Origin: Deltaproteobacteria bacterium
GTDB lineage: Bacteria; Myxococcota_A; Polyangia; GCA-2747355
Direction: 5' to 3'
DNA: 64,000 nucleotides
Assembly (NCBI GenBank): GCA_020633415.1
Contig: JACKDQ010000005.1
Coordinates: 310,001-374,000, forward strand
Positions 7,708-17,286 of this stretch are shown here, piece after piece. A model generated the notes under the pieces. It did not search any database. It saw only the letters and a program-made list of their open reading frames with translations, and was not told the DNA's origin. The number at the start of each line of letters is the position of its first letter. The first letter of the stretch is position 1. The translations under genes were made by a program, and so were the position numbers.

Positions 7708-10218
7708 ATGAGCAGCGTGACGCCGTTTTGTGGGCGGCAGGCGGAGATCGAGCAACTTAGTCGAGCACTCGACCAGGCGACGACCTACGAGACCCCGATT
7801 TCGGTGTTGGTCGTCGGCGAGCAGGGGATCGGCAAGAGTCGCTTGGTATCCCGATGGATCGAGCGGCTTCGCGAGCAGGCTTGCGAGGTCCGCGTGCTCT
7901 CGGCGTGCGCCGGTCCAAACGACGCGCCCGGTGCGCTGATCAGCCGGTTGCTGGCCCAGCGGTTCGCCAAAGAGCAAGGCGACGTCGCGGCGCTGCGTCC
8001 TCAATTTGAGGCGGTGGTCGGTGATCGGCGCGTTGCTGAGTTCCTCCATTTTCTCGCCCCCTTTTTAGCGATCGAGCCCCCGGACAATGCCTTCGTTCGC
8101 GCATTACGCGAAGATCCAACCGAGTACGCGCGGATCGGCCGTATGGTGCTGCGCCGCTTTATTGAGCTGGATGCGGCACGCGGACCGCTGATCTTGGTTG
8201 CCGATGGATTGGAGCGAGCGGACGACGAGTCGTTGAGCATTCTTTACGAGTTCGCCGAGCAGCTACAGGGCGCTCCGGTAATGATCGTCGGTTGCGCACG
8301 CCCGCAGCTGATGGTTGCCCATCGCGACTACGCTAAGTTCGAGGGCGAGCACGTGCGCATCGAACTGCAGCCGTTCGATGATCAAGAGGTGCTGGCGCTA
8401 TGCCGCCAGCTACTGCCCGGGCTCAGCCCATTGCCTGACGCGTTGGCCGATGCGGTGCTGCAGAGCACTGCTGGCTCGCCGCTGTTTGTTGAGCGGTTTG
8501 TCAGCAGCTTGGTTGCCGAACGCGTTGTCACGCGCGACGGTGATCGTTGGCAGGTCGACCACGACCGCCTCGATGACGTCGAGTTGCCGGTTAGCGTCCA
8601 GGACGCGGTCGCGATTCGTATCGCTGTGCTAGAGCGCCGAGAGCGGGAGGTTCTCGAGCGAGCAGCGATTCTTGGCAGCGTGTTCTGGCGCGGTGCCTTG
8701 GCCTGCATGCAGCGTTTTGAGCAGTCCGCTGCTGGGCAACCGATCTGGCCGATCGACGCCGCCGAAGAGCAGCTCGACCCGACGTTGGCCGAACTCGCTG
8801 AGCGTGACTATATCCTCGCGCTTCCGGATACGTCGATCGCCGGCGAGCCTGAGTATGCCTTCAAGCATAACCTCGAACGCGAACTGCTCTACGATCGGAT
8901 CGCTCCGCAAAGCCGAGCGCGCTATCATCGACAGGTTGCCCAGTGGTTGGAAACCCGGCTGCGAACACGCAACGAAGACCAGCTCGAGTTGCTCGGACAG
9001 CACTTCGAGCTCGGTGGCGCTAGTCAGCGCGCGGCCTATTGTTACTTGCGCGCTGGTGCCCAGGCGCGACAGCGCTTTTCCAACATGCGCGCGTTGACCT
9101 TCTTGCGACGCGGTATCAGCCTGCTAACCAACGACGACGCGCCGGCGAAGATCGATGGCTTGCGCACACTGATCGCGATTTGCGAAGAGCTCGCCCGTCC
9201 CGAGGAGGCCAGCCGCTGTGCCGAGGAGATGCTGCAGATCGCTTGGTTGTTCGGCGAGCTTCACCACGCCTCCGATGCGCTGCGCAGCCTAGGTCGACTC
9301 GCTCGCACCCGAGGCGAAATGACGCTTGCCCGGGAGCAGCTGATGCGCGCGTTGGCGCTATTGCCGCAAGAGGGTGCTGCCAGACGCGTCGCCGCCACCC
9401 ACGAAGAGCTTGGTCAGGTCGCTTGGGCTGAGGGCGACTATCCCGAGGCGCTCTCGCAACACCAGCGTGCGCTAGAACTGCGTCGGCATGGCGATGACCA
9501 GAGTTTGGTGGCGCGGTCGCTGATCCGTATCGGTCGTGTACGCTTCGATGCGGGTAATTTTGAGATGGCAGCAACGCGCATCGAGGAAGCGCTATCGATC
9601 TATCGCGCGCTGAACGACAAGGCGGGCGTTATCGAGTCCTTTGTCGCATTGGGCAGCGTTCATCGCGCGCAGAGCAAGTATCAGCGGGCCTTCGAGCTGT
9701 GGACCAATGCGCTGCACATCGCTCACGAGACCGAGAACCGACTGAGCGAGGCGCGGATCCTGGTGCGGCTCGGTGAGGCGGCGAGTCAACTCGGGCGCGT
9801 GCGCGAAGCCGAGGGCCAACTCGACCGCGCGGCCGGACTGGCGGAAGAGCTCGGCAACCAGGCGCTGCTGATCGAGGCCAAGCGAGCGCTATCGGAAACC
9901 TACCTCGCTCTCGAGAAGATCGACCAGGCGCGCGAGGTGGCGGAGCAATCGGTGGGGCTGGCCACGCAACTCGGCCTGCGCCCTCAGCGGGCCCGCGCGC
10001 TACGCGCATTGGCCAACGTCGAAGCTGCACGAAACGAAGAAGGGCCTCGAGTGCGCGCGCAGCAGATGTTCGCTGAAGCGATCGAACTCTTCGAGGAGAT
10101 CGGCAGCTACCCCGAGTTAGCGCGTACGCTTTATGCCCAAGCTGATCTCTTTGATCGGAGTGGTGCGTGGAAAGAAGCCGACAGCTGTAGAAAGCGCGCC
10201 GACGGACTGAAGCACTAG
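7708..10218 (+). CDS. AAA-type (STAND-like) ATPase with C-terminal TPR array
   Basis: An 836-residue predicted cytoplasmic signalling protein. The N-terminal ATPase has Walker A GEQGIGKS (about residues 37-44) and a Walker B-like strand LILVADGLERADDESL, then a winged-helix-like region with AGSPLFVERFVSSL. From about residue 420 to the end there are TPR-type helical repeats (for example EDQLELLGQHFELGGASQRA and GDYPEALSQHQRALELR). In related bacteria this module is often fused behind a Ser/Thr kinase; here it stands alone and no DNA-binding C-terminal LuxR domain is visible. The start is chosen at the FCGRQAEIEQL opening typical of the family; a GAGAGG stretch directly abuts the ATG. Ligand and partner are unknown. 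Confidence 0.75.
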   Translation: MSSVTPFCGRQAEIEQLSRALDQATTYETPISVLVVGEQGIGKSRLVSRWIERLREQACEVRVLSACAGPNDAPGALISRLLAQRFAKEQGDVAALRPQFEAVVGDRRVAEFLHFLAPFLAIEPPDNAFVRALREDPTEYARIGRMVLRRFIELDAARGPLILVADGLERADDESLSILYEFAEQLQGAPVMIVGCARPQLMVAHRDYAKFEGEHVRIELQPFDDQEVLALCRQLLPGLSPLPDALADAVLQSTAGSPLFVERFVSSLVAERVVTRDGDRWQVDHDRLDDVELPVSVQDAVAIRIAVLERREREVLERAAILGSVFWRGALACMQRFEQSAAGQPIWPIDAAEEQLDPTLAELAERDYILALPDTSIAGEPEYAFKHNLERELLYDRIAPQSRARYHRQVAQWLETRLRTRNEDQLELLGQHFELGGASQRAAYCYLRAGAQARQRFSNMRALTFLRRGISLLTNDDAPAKIDGLRTLIAICEELARPEEASRCAEEMLQIAWLFGELHHASDALRSLGRLARTRGEMTLAREQLMRALALLPQEGAARRVAATHEELGQVAWAEGDYPEALSQHQRALELRRHGDDQSLVARSLIRIGRVRFDAGNFEMAATRIEEALSIYRALNDKAGVIESFVALGSVHRAQSKYQRAFELWTNALHIAHETENRLSEARILVRLGEAASQLGRVREAEGQLDRAAGLAEELGNQALLIEAKRALSETYLALEKIDQAREVAEQSVGLATQLGLRPQRARALRALANVEAARNEEGPRVRAQQMFAEAIELFEEIGSYPELARTLYAQADLFDRSGAWKEADSCRKRADGLKH

Positions 10219-10294
10219 CTGCTCGATCGAGGCACCTCACAGCGCAACTTCCTGGCGCAGCGCGGGTTGTTAATGGTGCCAAAGCGGGGAGTTA

Positions 10295-13200
10295 GTGCAT
10301 GTGTTCCGTGAACTACGTCGTGAGATCAGTGGGGTGCTTATTGTGTTGCTGGCGGTCGCTTGCGCGAACGATGGCGTTGTGGTCGGCGATGATTCGACGG
10401 TGGAGCCACCGCAGACAACGGGTGGTACGCGGGTCGCTGTGCAGTTGAGCGTGCCAGATGCTATCTCCGGCCACGCGCTGCGGGTGCCGATCAACATCTC
10501 CGTGCCGTTTGCGCAGGGCTCGCTCACCAAGAGCGCCAAGTTCAAACTGGAGGACGCCTCGGGAAATGCGATCGCCGCGGATTTCTGGGTCACCGCGGTC
10601 TGGCCCGATCAGCGCGATTCGCTGCGCTGGCTGCTGGTCGACGCGGTGGTTTCGGCCAATGTTGCTGCGCCGCTCGCGCTGGTCATCGACGCGCCCGAAG
10701 GAGCGACTGCGATGATGCATCCGCGCGTCTTTCCGACGGGATCGCTGCCGCCGGTCGCTAGCGAGCAGCTATCGGCGCTACAGAGCGGCAGCTATGGCGA
10801 TTTCGTCATGCGCTCGGGAGATGCCGAAGTAGCAGCGCTTTCGTCGATCGAGCAGGCGGTGATCGAACGCCAAGGCCAAGTGCTGACCGTCCTGCGCTTC
10901 GATGGTAAGTATGCGCCGAGCGGCCAGCCGATCGCCGATCACCGCACCCGGATCTACCTCTACAACGATCTGCCCTACGCCAAGCTTTCACACAGCTACG
11001 TCTGGTACGGCGTAGGCGATGTCACGCTCGATCGTCTGAGCTACCGCGTTGGTGCGGCGAGCGCTACGAATGCGGTGACCTATGGCAAAGATGGTGCGGT
11101 CCAGACGCTCGCTGCTGGGAAGCTCGTTTCACAGACGGCGCCGACGGATCAGCCGAGCGATCGCCTCGACGGTTGGCTAGCCGCGGGTGACAACTTCGCG
11201 GCGATGCGCTGGATGTGGCAGCAGTATCCGAGCGGCGTGCGCCGCAGCGATGGCCAAGCCTACTTGGATCTCTACGCGCCTAAGCAGGCCACGGATTTGC
11301 GGGCCTCTGCCCATGTTATCGAGCCGCTAAAGGACTTCACCAACAACAACGGCTGGGACGTGGCCAACGACGTCGCGCCGGGTGGCCCGATGACCGCGCG
11401 GGGGATCGCCAAGACATATGATGTAATCCGCTTTCTTCAGCCGAACGCCGAGCCTGCCGAGCTGAAAGGCGCGATCATCGCGCAGCCGGTCTACGCCTAC
11501 GTTGACCCCGAGTTCGCTACCGCTGCAGGCTTGCCGCGTCCGGCCAGCGCACGCAAGGACGCCAACGATGTTGTCGAGCAGGCGATCGATAACGTCTTCT
11601 CCTGGTTGACGCGCCAGCGCGCCAGCGAGCACGACTTCGGCGCGTTCAACTGGGGCGACGTCCAGTACGACTGGCGCCGCGGCTTCGCTGGCTCACCGTC
11701 ATATCGCTATTGGGCCAATAACGGCACCGGCTGGGCCTCTTTGCCGTGGTTGCTCTGGTTGCGATCTGGTGATCGGCGATACCGCGACGTTGCCGAGGCA
11801 CACGCGCGCCACGCCACAGAGCTGGACATCGCTCATTTGGCCGACCCAGCGGCGGCGAATCCTAACGCGCCCAAGCTAGCTGGCGTGATGGGTGGCTATT
11901 ACCCGGTGCATGCGGCCTGGGCCTCGGGGCGACCCTTCGGCAAGGAAGAGGACTCCGAGTACTTGATCAATGCCTTCTATCTAACAGGCGACGAGCGGTA
12001 TTGGGACACGGTGATGCTGCGTCAGGATCTCTTGGAAAACGCCGGTCATGCCGAGTTTTTGGCCCAGTACCTGAACGAAGGCAGCAAAAAAGCGTCGCGT
12101 GAGTTGTACCGCCCACTTGCCGAGCTGGTACTGGTCTATGAAGCGACGCTGAGTTCGACGCTCAAGCAAAGCGCCGAGACTCACCTCGATGTGATCTTGA
12201 GTGCCCAACAGCAGGACGGCAACTTCCCAAACACGGTCAGTAGCTTCTACTTGATGCACGGGCTCTGTCTTGCCCACCGCGCGCTGCCAGCCAAGCGAGC
12301 CCAGGTGATCGAGGCGCTGGCCAAGCAACACGCATTCTGGGGCAGCGCGGATCTCGCTGGTTACCAAGGCCAGCGCGCCGGCCCCTACGAAGCCTGGTCG
12401 GCCTTGCTGTTGGCGGAAGCGCAGCAAAAGACCGATGGGCTCAAGCATTTTTACTATCGACGCCAAGCTGGGGTGTCGACGGTGCAGACCGCCGCCGGTG
12501 ACTTTCACGGCGCCAATGCTTGGCCCAACTTCGTTGCGGCGGACCTGCTGCACAGCTGGCTCGTCGTCGACTACGGGATCACGCATCAGCTGATCGATCC
12601 GACGCCGGGTGTCGCGCTACCCAGTCGCTACTTTGTCGGCCGCTTCCCGCCTGCGGATGGTTTCAAGAACCGCCACTTGGCGTTCGTCAGCGAAAAGGTC
12701 GATGGCGCGCTCGTCGTCTCGGTCAACTTCAGCGGCGGCGAAGACCAGCCATACGGCGCGCGGGTGCGAATCTTCGATCCCGCAGGCGCACTGGTCAGCG
12801 ACAAGTCGGTCGATGTCGACCCGTCGCGCCTCGACAAACGGACTGGACCATTTCGCTTCGACTTTTCCCTAGCGGCCGATGGCCAAAGCGGTGCTTATGC
12901 CGTCGAGGTCAGCACCAACAGCAAGACATACCCCGGGATTGCGATCGAGGGCGCATCGGACGACGGCAACCTGCGTGTGACACACGGCGTTTACAATAAG
13001 AACCTCGCGGCGGTGGTCGCTCATCACGGTCCTTCGCTGTTCGCTGCTCGCGCCAAATCGGCTCAAAGCCAGCTGAGCTATCACGGCGTGAGCGTTTACG
13101 TACCGCGCTTGACGATTAGCTCAACGGACGGAACGCTGCTTTGCGCGAGCAGCGCTGGTGGAACAGCAAGCGATGGATTGCCTATCGAGAGTGCCTGTGA

Positions 13201-13402
13201 GGTTTCCGCTGCGCCCGCCGAGATTGTCTTGCTCAATAGCGGGGCGATGCGCGCCCACGAGAAGCTAACCCTCAATGGCTTCTCGCCATGGGTGGCGTCT
13301 ACCGCCGAGCAGTGGTTTGACCCACAGGCGATTGTCGACTATGACATCCAAGCTTTGTTTTGGGCGGCCAAGCAGCCGTCTGCGGACAATCCGCGACCGT
13401 AG
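10295..13402 (+). CDS. Large lipoprotein related to the YetA/exo-rhamnogalacturonan lyase family
   Basis: A 1,035-residue predicted lipoprotein. Signal sequence ISGVLIVLLAVAC ends in a lipobox with Cys about residue 23, followed by an acidic linker. Residues about 45-130 match the N-terminal RIFT-barrel pattern of PcRGLX/YetA proteins (PINISVPFAQGSL, then AVWPDQRDSLRWLLVD), and the middle part is rich in Trp and Tyr like the family's beta-sandwich and alpha/alpha barrel (FNWGDVQYDWRRGF, GWASLPWLLWLRSGDRRY, FPNTVSSFYLMHGLCLAHRA). This suggests a polysaccharide-acting or glycan-binding surface protein, but lyase activity is an inference from resemblance only. The start is GTG at 10295, or GTG at 10301, which lies better spaced behind GGGGAG. 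Confidence 0.6.
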   Translation: MHVFRELRREISGVLIVLLAVACANDGVVVGDDSTVEPPQTTGGTRVAVQLSVPDAISGHALRVPINISVPFAQGSLTKSAKFKLEDASGNAIAADFWVTAVWPDQRDSLRWLLVDAVVSANVAAPLALVIDAPEGATAMMHPRVFPTGSLPPVASEQLSALQSGSYGDFVMRSGDAEVAALSSIEQAVIERQGQVLTVLRFDGKYAPSGQPIADHRTRIYLYNDLPYAKLSHSYVWYGVGDVTLDRLSYRVGAASATNAVTYGKDGAVQTLAAGKLVSQTAPTDQPSDRLDGWLAAGDNFAAMRWMWQQYPSGVRRSDGQAYLDLYAPKQATDLRASAHVIEPLKDFTNNNGWDVANDVAPGGPMTARGIAKTYDVIRFLQPNAEPAELKGAIIAQPVYAYVDPEFATAAGLPRPASARKDANDVVEQAIDNVFSWLTRQRASEHDFGAFNWGDVQYDWRRGFAGSPSYRYWANNGTGWASLPWLLWLRSGDRRYRDVAEAHARHATELDIAHLADPAAANPNAPKLAGVMGGYYPVHAAWASGRPFGKEEDSEYLINAFYLTGDERYWDTVMLRQDLLENAGHAEFLAQYLNEGSKKASRELYRPLAELVLVYEATLSSTLKQSAETHLDVILSAQQQDGNFPNTVSSFYLMHGLCLAHRALPAKRAQVIEALAKQHAFWGSADLAGYQGQRAGPYEAWSALLLAEAQQKTDGLKHFYYRRQAGVSTVQTAAGDFHGANAWPNFVAADLLHSWLVVDYGITHQLIDPTPGVALPSRYFVGRFPPADGFKNRHLAFVSEKVDGALVVSVNFSGGEDQPYGARVRIFDPAGALVSDKSVDVDPSRLDKRTGPFRFDFSLAADGQSGAYAVEVSTNSKTYPGIAIEGASDDGNLRVTHGVYNKNLAAVVAHHGPSLFAARAKSAQSQLSYHGVSVYVPRLTISSTDGTLLCASSAGGTASDGLPIESACEVSAAPAEIVLLNSGAMRAHEKLTLNGFSPWVASTAEQWFDPQAIVDYDIQALFWAAKQPSADNPRP

Positions 13403-13414
13403 CAACGCCGATGG

Positions 13415-13918
13415 TTAGCCGGCTGCGAGGTCGATCAACAGCATTTCGGCCTCTTCGTCACCGCTGCTGCGCATCGTCAGCTCGGCAGAAACCCGCGCGA
13501 CGACCAGCTGTGCGCTCGCCGTCCAAACGCTGGTATCGGTGACGCCGTCTTTGCAGGCTCCGCCTAGCGCGCGACACAGCGTCGAGAGCAGACGCTCGGG
13601 GGCGGTGTGCGGCATCGCCAGCGACAAAGGTGGAAATCTCGTGCTCACCGCCAGTACACCGCGAGCGAGCAACTCGACGTTATCGGGCTCGGTGGCGATC
13701 TGCGGATCGACGACGACGGCTACGCGATCAGCACCGGCCGTCGAGAGCTGAGCAACGATATCGTCTTGGTCGTAGTGCGGCTTTTCGGCAACGGGCACTA
13801 CGGCGACCAGCGTTGCACCGCGCGCGGTGGCCAGCTCGCGAGTCAAAGCGAGCGCGCTGAGCGATGCGTCGGTAACGTGACCGTCCTGCTGTTCGATGTA
13901 GACTAGAGCGTAGCCCAT
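13415..13918 (-). CDS. Stand-alone electron-transfer flavoprotein alpha N-terminal domain protein
   Basis: A 167-residue protein resembling only the N-terminal domain of ETF alpha: GYALVYIEQQDGHVTDASLSALALTREL, then ATLVAVVPV and a GADRVAVVVDPQIA strand. In true ETF alpha this domain pairs with the beta subunit, and a C-terminal FAD-binding domain with a conserved Ser/Gly-rich motif follows. That domain is missing: the second half here (residues about 90-167) has no FAD motif and ends soon after SAELTMRSSGDEEAE. No etfB gene is nearby. It may be a regulatory or assembly relative, or could be viewed as a USP-like alpha/beta fold; electron-transfer activity should not be assumed. It lies convergent to the large lipoprotein gene with a 12-base gap. 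Confidence 0.6.
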   Translation of the reverse strand: MGYALVYIEQQDGHVTDASLSALALTRELATARGATLVAVVPVAEKPHYDQDDIVAQLSTAGADRVAVVVDPQIATEPDNVELLARGVLAVSTRFPPLSLAMPHTAPERLLSTLCRALGGACKDGVTDTSVWTASAQLVVARVSAELTMRSSGDEEAEMLLIDLAAG

Positions 13919-13948
13919 CGTTGCTTTGCTACCGAACCGGTGGCCGGC

Positions 13949-14464
13949 TCAGTCGCTAAGGCCCCGCTTGCGTTTGATCTGTTCCATCACGCGGCCGTAC
14001 TCGGCGTCCCATTGCGATCCGCCCTCTTGGAGGTTGCGGATCCGCTTGCGGACTTCCTCATCGAGTTCGTCCTCAATAGCGGTGTGACGGTTGATGATCT
14101 CGATCATCGCTCGGCGCAGATCGCCGTCTTCGGCGAAGATTTCGTCGATGTGCCGCGACTGCATGAACGTCTCGAGGATCTGAGTCGCCATCCAGACGAC
14201 GCCGTCGTCACCGAGTGCGTGCTCTTTGCGATCAGCAACGAGGCGTTTGATCTTCGCGAACTGGCCATGGGGCAGGCCGCGCTTTTCGATCAGGTCCTTC
14301 GCTTCTTCGGTCGTTTCCCGGTCGCGTCGCAGATACTCTTTGAGCACGCTCTGGATGTCGAGCTCCGCCTCTTCGCGGTTGCTGACCTCTATCTGCTCGT
14401 TGCTGGTCAGCGTGCGGATAATGTCGCGAGCGATATATGGGATTTTCGAGCCGTAAAGCTTCAT
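13949..14464 (-). CDS. DUF507 family protein
   Basis: A 171-residue conserved protein of unknown function typical of deltaproteobacteria and relatives. The family start pattern is clear: MKLYGSKIPYIARDIIRTL, then IEVSNREEAELDIQSVLKEYL and an EAKDLIEKRGLPHG stretch, with a charged second half containing DEEVRKRIRNLQEG. A longer frame reaches back to 14515, but the internal ATG at 14464 matches the family start, has AGGT upstream, and lies downstream of a good promoter (TTGACA and CATAGT, 17 apart, at 14515-14487), so the upstream codons are untranslated. Confidence 0.8.
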   Translation of the reverse strand: MKLYGSKIPYIARDIIRTLTSNEQIEVSNREEAELDIQSVLKEYLRRDRETTEEAKDLIEKRGLPHGQFAKIKRLVADRKEHALGDDGVVWMATQILETFMQSRHIDEIFAEDGDLRRAMIEIINRHTAIEDELDEEVRKRIRNLQEGGSQWDAEYGRVMEQIKRKRGLSD

Positions 14465-14486
14465 CGGGTACCTATTTTGTGGCGGG

Positions 14487-14515
14487 ACTATGGAACATGG
14501 GGTCTTCGCTGTCAA
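14487..14515 (-). promoter_or_regulatory. Sigma70-type promoter for the DUF507 gene
   Basis: On the minus strand a perfect -35 TTGACA (14515-14510) is followed after 17 bases by CATAGT (14492-14487, four of six to TATAAT). Predicted transcription starts near 14480, giving a leader of about 16 bases before the ATG at 14464. Confidence 0.55.
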
Positions 14516-14623
14516 TTTGAAGCTAGCGCCGCGACCTGGGCCGTCTCACGCTGCGGCGGGTTGGCGCTCAGACGGTGGGGCTGCTACGCTGCGGCCAATT
14601 GATCACGCGAGGACATCGAGTCG

Positions 14624-15628
14624 ATGAGGGCGCGCCCGCTGCTCATTTTCACTTGCCGATCGTTGTGCCTGACCCTGGTGTTGGGCATTGGCCAGCTGAC
14701 TGCTGCCAAGCGCTCCAGCGCTCCGCCGCCTCGCCGTTCGCCGCAAAAAACGCCCGAGCAGCAGCTCGCCGAGCGCATCTCTGAAGCGCTCGAGGGTTTA
14801 CCGGTAACGCTGAAACAGTTGCGGTTCGATCTGCTTGGTCGCCGATTCATCGGCCGCGGCTTGCAGATCGGTGTGCCGGGCGCCAAAGGCCTGCGCGTCG
14901 TCGTCGAGCAGTTCAGCGCGAAGCTTGGCTTCGGCTACACCGCTGAGCGGCTCGAGCTTTCTGGGGTGTCGGCGCGGGTTCCCCGAAGCGTGGCCGAAAA
15001 GTGGCTCGGTAAAGTTCGGCGCGGCTCGCAGCTGGCCGCACTCAAGGTCGGAGGTCTGCGTATTGCGGCGACGCTGCTCGAGCTGAACGACCGCCGCCGA
15101 GGCAAGTTGCTCAGGTTCACTGATAGCGAAATCACCATCGATGATTTGACCAGCGGCGGTGGTACGGCCAAGGGGGCCGCATTGTCGGGGCGCTGGCGCA
15201 TCAGCGCCAAGCATCTTGGCGTTGTCGGCGCGCTGTTCGAGCACGTTGTGCTGAACGGTAGCCTGCGCGATGGTCTGGTGCTTGTCTTTGCGCCCTCGCG
15301 TTTGCGCCTTGCCCAGATGCCCGCCTGGTGTCGCAGCGCGTCTGGACGTTCGGGCGTCTCGATTTCTTTGACCGCTGGGGAGTTCAGACCGTTGGTCGGC
15401 CAACTGGCGCTCGATGGTACGCTTTCGCTTCCCCGCGCTGAGCAGCTTCTGGGGCGGTTTTCGATCAAAGGTCGCCTGACGCGGCTTCGACTGACCGGGC
15501 AAGTCGACGGCGACGTCCAGCTCAGCGTCGGCCGTGGTGGCCTTCAACGCGCGTGGCCGCTGTCACTCGATCTGCGCCTGGGGAAGCGGCGTTTGGTTGG
15601 CACGAGTCGGCGCTGGCGCCTGCGCTAG
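14624..15628 (+). CDS. Hypothetical exported protein, AsmA/GspN-like repetitive beta content
   Basis: A 334-residue protein with an N-terminal signal (RARPLLIFTCRSLCLTLVLGI, cleavage near QLTAAK), so it probably acts in the periplasm or on the inner-membrane outer face. The body is a succession of short beta-strand and turn motifs with alternating hydrophobics (VTLKQLRFDLLGRRFIGRGL, LKVGGLRIAATLLEL, RLTRLRLTGQVDGDVQLSV), reminiscent of AsmA, GspN or lipid-transfer repeat proteins, but no domain can be named with confidence. Its stop and that of the opposing DUF6178 gene share the palindrome CTAG at 15625-15628, so the two genes overlap tail to tail by four bases. Confidence 0.6.
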   Translation: MRARPLLIFTCRSLCLTLVLGIGQLTAAKRSSAPPPRRSPQKTPEQQLAERISEALEGLPVTLKQLRFDLLGRRFIGRGLQIGVPGAKGLRVVVEQFSAKLGFGYTAERLELSGVSARVPRSVAEKWLGKVRRGSQLAALKVGGLRIAATLLELNDRRRGKLLRFTDSEITIDDLTSGGGTAKGAALSGRWRISAKHLGVVGALFEHVVLNGSLRDGLVLVFAPSRLRLAQMPAWCRSASGRSGVSISLTAGEFRPLVGQLALDGTLSLPRAEQLLGRFSIKGRLTRLRLTGQVDGDVQLSVGRGGLQRAWPLSLDLRLGKRRLVGTSRRWRLR

Positions 15629-17238
15629 AGTTCGCGATCGATCACCAAGGCGCCGACGTACCGCGATTCAAAGTCATTGGCATCGAGGGCGCTCAGTTCA
15701 TCGATCAACTGCTCGAGCCAATCAGCCACCAGCTCACGATAGGGTGAGGGCAATGCCTTGGTGCGCGAGCCGTGCAAGCGCGAGAAGGCCAGCTCATGGG
15801 CGGCGACCACGCACTGGTCGGCCGCTTGTTGGACCAACTCGATCGCCTCAGCCAGCGCTTGCTCATCGAGTGGTCCTTCGCGATCCAGCACGTCGTTGAC
15901 GACAAGCGTGCGGAAGATGTCGCCAAGGGTGGTGTCCTCGCCCAGCGGTAGCCAACTGTCGCGCGGCACCAAGACCGCCATCGCTTCAGCGCGCGCGATC
16001 GCCGCTCGCGCCGTTGCGATATCAGCCAGGCTCTCGAAGTGTCGCCGTTGACCGAGTTCTGGAGCATAGAATCGCGGGATGCGCGGCAGCATTGCCGACA
16101 GCTGTCGCTGGAGCGGCTGTTCGATCAGGTCGAGCTGGCCGGCAGTGCGGCCAAAGCGCCCGCTGCGCACACTCGACATCAATTGACGGCGCAGGTCGAC
16201 GGCCAAGCTATGACCGAGTCGAGCCAATCGGATCAACGCGATGTTCTCGAGCGCGCTGCCCGCCGCCTGGGGATCGCCCTCGCAAAGATGTTCAAGACCC
16301 AGGCTGAGTCGATAATACAGTCCCGTCATGCTCTGCGTGGCGCCCTCTTCGTCCGATGGGTCGATTTGGTCGGCCGACAGTGCGTAGTTGGCCAGCGTGA
16401 GCAATTGGCGGTTGAGCGCATCGGGGTCGAGCTTCGAGCGATTGGCTTGCAGGGCCAGTTCCCAGAATGAACCGGCCGGCGCGTTGGGCAGCACCGGCAG
16501 CAGCTCTATCGACTTTCGCGGCGGGCGCCAGGCGCTGCGCTCAGTGCGCTCGACACTGGACGGATCGAGGTAAGCGTAGAGTGCCAAGGCATCTTGAGGA
16601 TCGGCGAAGCCGAGGTCGGCAAGCCGTCCGCTGCGCCAGCGATATGCGTTCTCTTCAAGCTCAGTGGGCAACTCGTAGCGCAGATTCAACAGCAGTGGCC
16701 GCACGAAATCGATATCATCGGCGTAGAGTTGTTCGAGCAAGCGAACCAAGCGGAAGGCCTGCTCTTCGTCACCATCGATCACGATCGCGAACCAGCCATC
16801 GGGCGTTGGCCAGCACAGCCCAGGATGAAGTTCGGCCTGCTCACCGTCTTCTTCGAGCAGGAAGATCTTCGTTCGCGAGGCCAGCACGAACGACAGTAAC
16901 TCGATGTCCAAGGCGCGGGTGATCGCCAGGCGCTTATCGTCCGAGAGTTGCGTCAGCGCAAACAGCCAATCGATCAACTCGTCGGCTTCGATGCGGTCGC
17001 GCTGCCAGACCTGCAGATCGACCACATCTTGGATCTGCTCTGGTTCGCAGAGCTCGAGTAGCGCGACCGCATCGTTGAGGCCAACGCGCGCGATGATGCG
17101 ATGCAGCGCCAACGGATGCAGCGCAGCGATGTACTGTGCGGCGTCTGGGCGATCGATCAGGTTTGCCAGCTGTTGGCTAGCCGACGGCAATGATCTCGTT
17201 CGCCGCACCAGGGCGCCGTCTTGGGGTTTATCGCTCAT
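15625..17238 (-). CDS. DUF6178 family protein
   Basis: A 537-residue cytoplasmic protein of unknown function found mainly in deltaproteobacterial lineages. The N-terminal third matches the family: LANLIDRPDAAQYIAALHPLALH, then LLELCEPEQIQDVVDLQVW and ELIDWLFALTQLSDDKR. The rest is mostly alpha-helical with an ATRQ/TRKIFLLEEDGEQ-type acidic turn and Arg/Glu-rich helices near the end. No enzyme motif is visible. It shares the CTAG stop palindrome with the convergent exported protein and lies downstream of the MshEN gene on the same strand with a gap of 48 bases, so the two may share a transcript. Confidence 0.75.
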   Translation of the reverse strand: MSDKPQDGALVRRTRSLPSASQQLANLIDRPDAAQYIAALHPLALHRIIARVGLNDAVALLELCEPEQIQDVVDLQVWQRDRIEADELIDWLFALTQLSDDKRLAITRALDIELLSFVLASRTKIFLLEEDGEQAELHPGLCWPTPDGWFAIVIDGDEEQAFRLVRLLEQLYADDIDFVRPLLLNLRYELPTELEENAYRWRSGRLADLGFADPQDALALYAYLDPSSVERTERSAWRPPRKSIELLPVLPNAPAGSFWELALQANRSKLDPDALNRQLLTLANYALSADQIDPSDEEGATQSMTGLYYRLSLGLEHLCEGDPQAAGSALENIALIRLARLGHSLAVDLRRQLMSSVRSGRFGRTAGQLDLIEQPLQRQLSAMLPRIPRFYAPELGQRRHFESLADIATARAAIARAEAMAVLVPRDSWLPLGEDTTLGDIFRTLVVNDVLDREGPLDEQALAEAIELVQQAADQCVVAAHELAFSRLHGSRTKALPSPYRELVADWLEQLIDELSALDANDFESRYVGALVIDREL

Positions 17239-17286
17239 TGCGGGCTTCTCCGCTGCGCGGGGGTGCTAGTGTTGCGACTGAGCGCA

